Shown here: positions 62,279 through 64,000 of the stretch, piece after piece
How the letters are laid out: every line of letters starts with the position of its first letter
How positions within the stretch are numbered: position 1 is the stretch's first letter
From: Formicarius rufipectus
Lineage: Eukaryota > Chordata > Aves > Passeriformes > Formicariidae
Direction of reading: 5' to 3'
NCBI GenBank assembly: GCA_013399695.1
Contig: VXAU01002343.1
Location: forward strand, 267,563 to 331,562
DNA length: 64,000 bases
The notes under the pieces: model-generated
Databases searched by the model: none
Told to the model about the DNA's origin: nothing
Seen by the model: the letters and a program-made list of their open reading frames with translations, nothing else
Position numbers and translations under genes: made by a program

Positions 62279-64000
62279 CAATCTCTTCAAGTAAATCACA
62301 AAAGCATGGCACTAAGATTTCCTGGATAAGCACAAATTAGTCTGTTGCATGGTGTTACCTATTTTATTTATGTTTAAAAAGGATAATAGCTTAAACATTA
62401 TCCTTTGCACATTTCTATATTTGGACCACAAAGTCCTCCTAAAGTCCTGAAATAACAAGCCAATTTAGTATGAAAGATGAATCAATTTTTCTTGCAGCTT
62501 TTGTCATGGTGAGTAGTCCGTGAATTAACTATAAAATAAAGATGTTCCCATTAATTTACAGATGTGAGTTAAAAAAAAAAAAAATTGACCATGAAAGGTG
62601 AAACCATTGCTATATACCTTTTTATCTGGAGATCGGTTTCTTAATTAGGGTTAATATTAACAGAAATATTCATGTAGCAAAAGTTGAAAACACTGTGGAA
62701 GGCTTTGACTGTAACACTTATACTGAAATTTTGATAAGTCGTTCTTTTGTTCCCAGTAGAGAACCTTTCTCATAGTTCATACCTTTTGAGCAACTGAGGC
62801 CTGAAGGTACATTTCTCTAGTATTGATTCAACTGTACTAATTGTGCTTATGGCAATGTTGCCTACATGAGTTTGGGGTCTCCCTTTTCTTTCATTTGAGA
62901 TGCTTGCAAATGCCTCCTGGCACTGGTGTTTGACGTACCTTTACTGAAGCTGAGTTCTTCTTTTGTCTCCTCAAATGGACTACTGCTGAGCAAACAGACA
63001 GAACTTTCTCTCTCTCACTTGCTTTCATGTGTGACAGGAAAGCAGTCATCCAAGATGACAGATTTAGTTTTATCTTCTGCTGAGTGACAATATCAGATTT
63101 ATAATTAACTTCTTTTTTTTTTTTTTTCCACTGGGAAAGAAATAATCTGATGCCTTCTTTTCCCTTATAGGGCCAAACCAATTAGCTTTCTTATAAGACT
63201 ACAATAGGAAAAGAAAATGTTTCTCCCTTCAAAAGGGATGAAGTCCAAGCAAGCATGCACTGGGGAATGTAGCTTGAGTGGCTGTGCATTTAGTTGAATG
63301 TTTTAATAATGTCTTCCCCTGTCTTCAGGGTAGCAGGAAAAACTGAATAAAAGCGTAGTTTTCTTCAATAACAAGTAGTTTTAAAGGTGAAAAAGGCACA
63401 AATAGTACCATGCACATATTTGTAAAGACATCCACATATTCCGTCTACAAGAGAGTCTCCTACAGACTTGCTTCATTTAGTATCTGACCTCTGTTTCAAA
63501 GTCTGTTTCTGCTCTTTGCCCATTTATTTAGTCTTTCTATGCATTATTTAGTTAATTAGAATTTGAGGGTCTGTGCATTGCTCTATAACTGAATAGCTGT
63601 TGAACCTTTACAAAGCACAACACCCAGCAGAGGGACTGCTTTCTCAAAACAATTTGTGGACAAAACAAAAATAGCAGGAGAAGAGCTAAATACCTGTGAG
63701 CTAAAGCAGAAAAAAAGAATATACAAACACTTGAAGAGATGAGACACAGTTCAGGAATGTTAAAATTTGTCTTTTTGTAGTAATAATAGATTCTTCTAGG
63801 ATGATGTGGTTATGTGGATATAATGGTGAGCTAGTTGGTTCCTAAGTGTCAACATCAGCTCAAATCCATTTAAGAAGTTGTGCAGGCAAAGATAAGCACA
63901 TTCAGTATGGTGCTGTATTCATATTTTTACTGTACATCATGCTAATAGGAGGACCAAGCACATAATGGAGATGCATTTTTCACAGATTTTCTGTGGAATA

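Larger units (their letters stand above)
59835..64000. other. Unique AT-rich sequence with simple repeats
   Basis: Contains the TA/TG tract at 61149-61191, a 19-bp tandem pair at 62241-62278, an A-run near 62571-62584 and a T-run at 63112-63127. No gene or transposon recognised. Confidence 0.5.

Noticed and set aside
1..64000. Bacterial-type features, CRISPR arrays, operons, riboswitches
   Set aside because: Repeat content is avian; no regularly spaced direct repeats with unique spacers and no dense coding.

Overview
This window looks like non-coding bird DNA: an AT-rich intergenic or deep-intronic stretch dominated by decayed transposable elements. I could not identify any protein-coding gene. 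The clade call rests on repeat content. There are about ten truncated CR1 LINE copies, two complete avian-type solo LTRs with 5-bp target-site duplications (TSDs), and a tRNA-Ile-headed SINE with a CR1-like tail, a type known to me from passerine birds. There is also a second, much fresher tRNA-headed SINE whose 3' end resembles RTE-clade LINEs. A passerine is the best reading. A suboscine is possible, because I recall AviRTE and recent SINE activity from that group, but this is inference.

Layout. 1-11 kb: unique AT-rich sequence with one ancient CR1 3' end (about 1.8-2.15 kb), a 100-N gap beside a (TA)n tract, and a 195-codon open frame of unknown meaning near the left edge. 11-23 kb: two CR1 tails, a possible minus-strand exon at 13.7-13.9 kb, and a nested inverted repeat at 22.85-22.93 kb. 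23.6-27.2 kb: a gapped pyrimidine pentamer tract, an 11-bp/5-bp minisatellite inside the longest open frame, a CR1 carrying a nested tRNA-Ile SINE, and a possible decayed retroviral LTR. 29.5-35.3 kb: a cluster of four CR1 fragments, bracketed by two direct copies of an unknown repeat of about 180 bp; a 183-bp A/C-only tract lies between the first copy and the CR1 cluster. 40-48.6 kb: two further A/C or G/T tracts, the complete 251-bp RTE-tailed SINE with 12-bp TSDs, and a 714-bp minus-strand solo LTR containing an N gap. 48.6-64 kb: an LTR end fragment, a CR1 tail, a 1-kb minus-strand CR1 interrupted by a 130-bp perfect (TTCTC)n array, and a 720-bp plus-strand solo LTR rich in hairpins.

The elements record successive insertions. 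The ancient CR1 came first, then the younger CR1 copies, then the CR1-tailed SINE into one of them. The solo LTRs are complete with exact TSDs. The RTE-tailed SINE still has many CpGs and exact TSDs, so it is probably the youngest. Most open reading frames are chance frames or read through repeats. The strongest leads are the RTE-tailed SINE, the duplicated 180-bp unit, the candidate exon and the nested inverted repeat.
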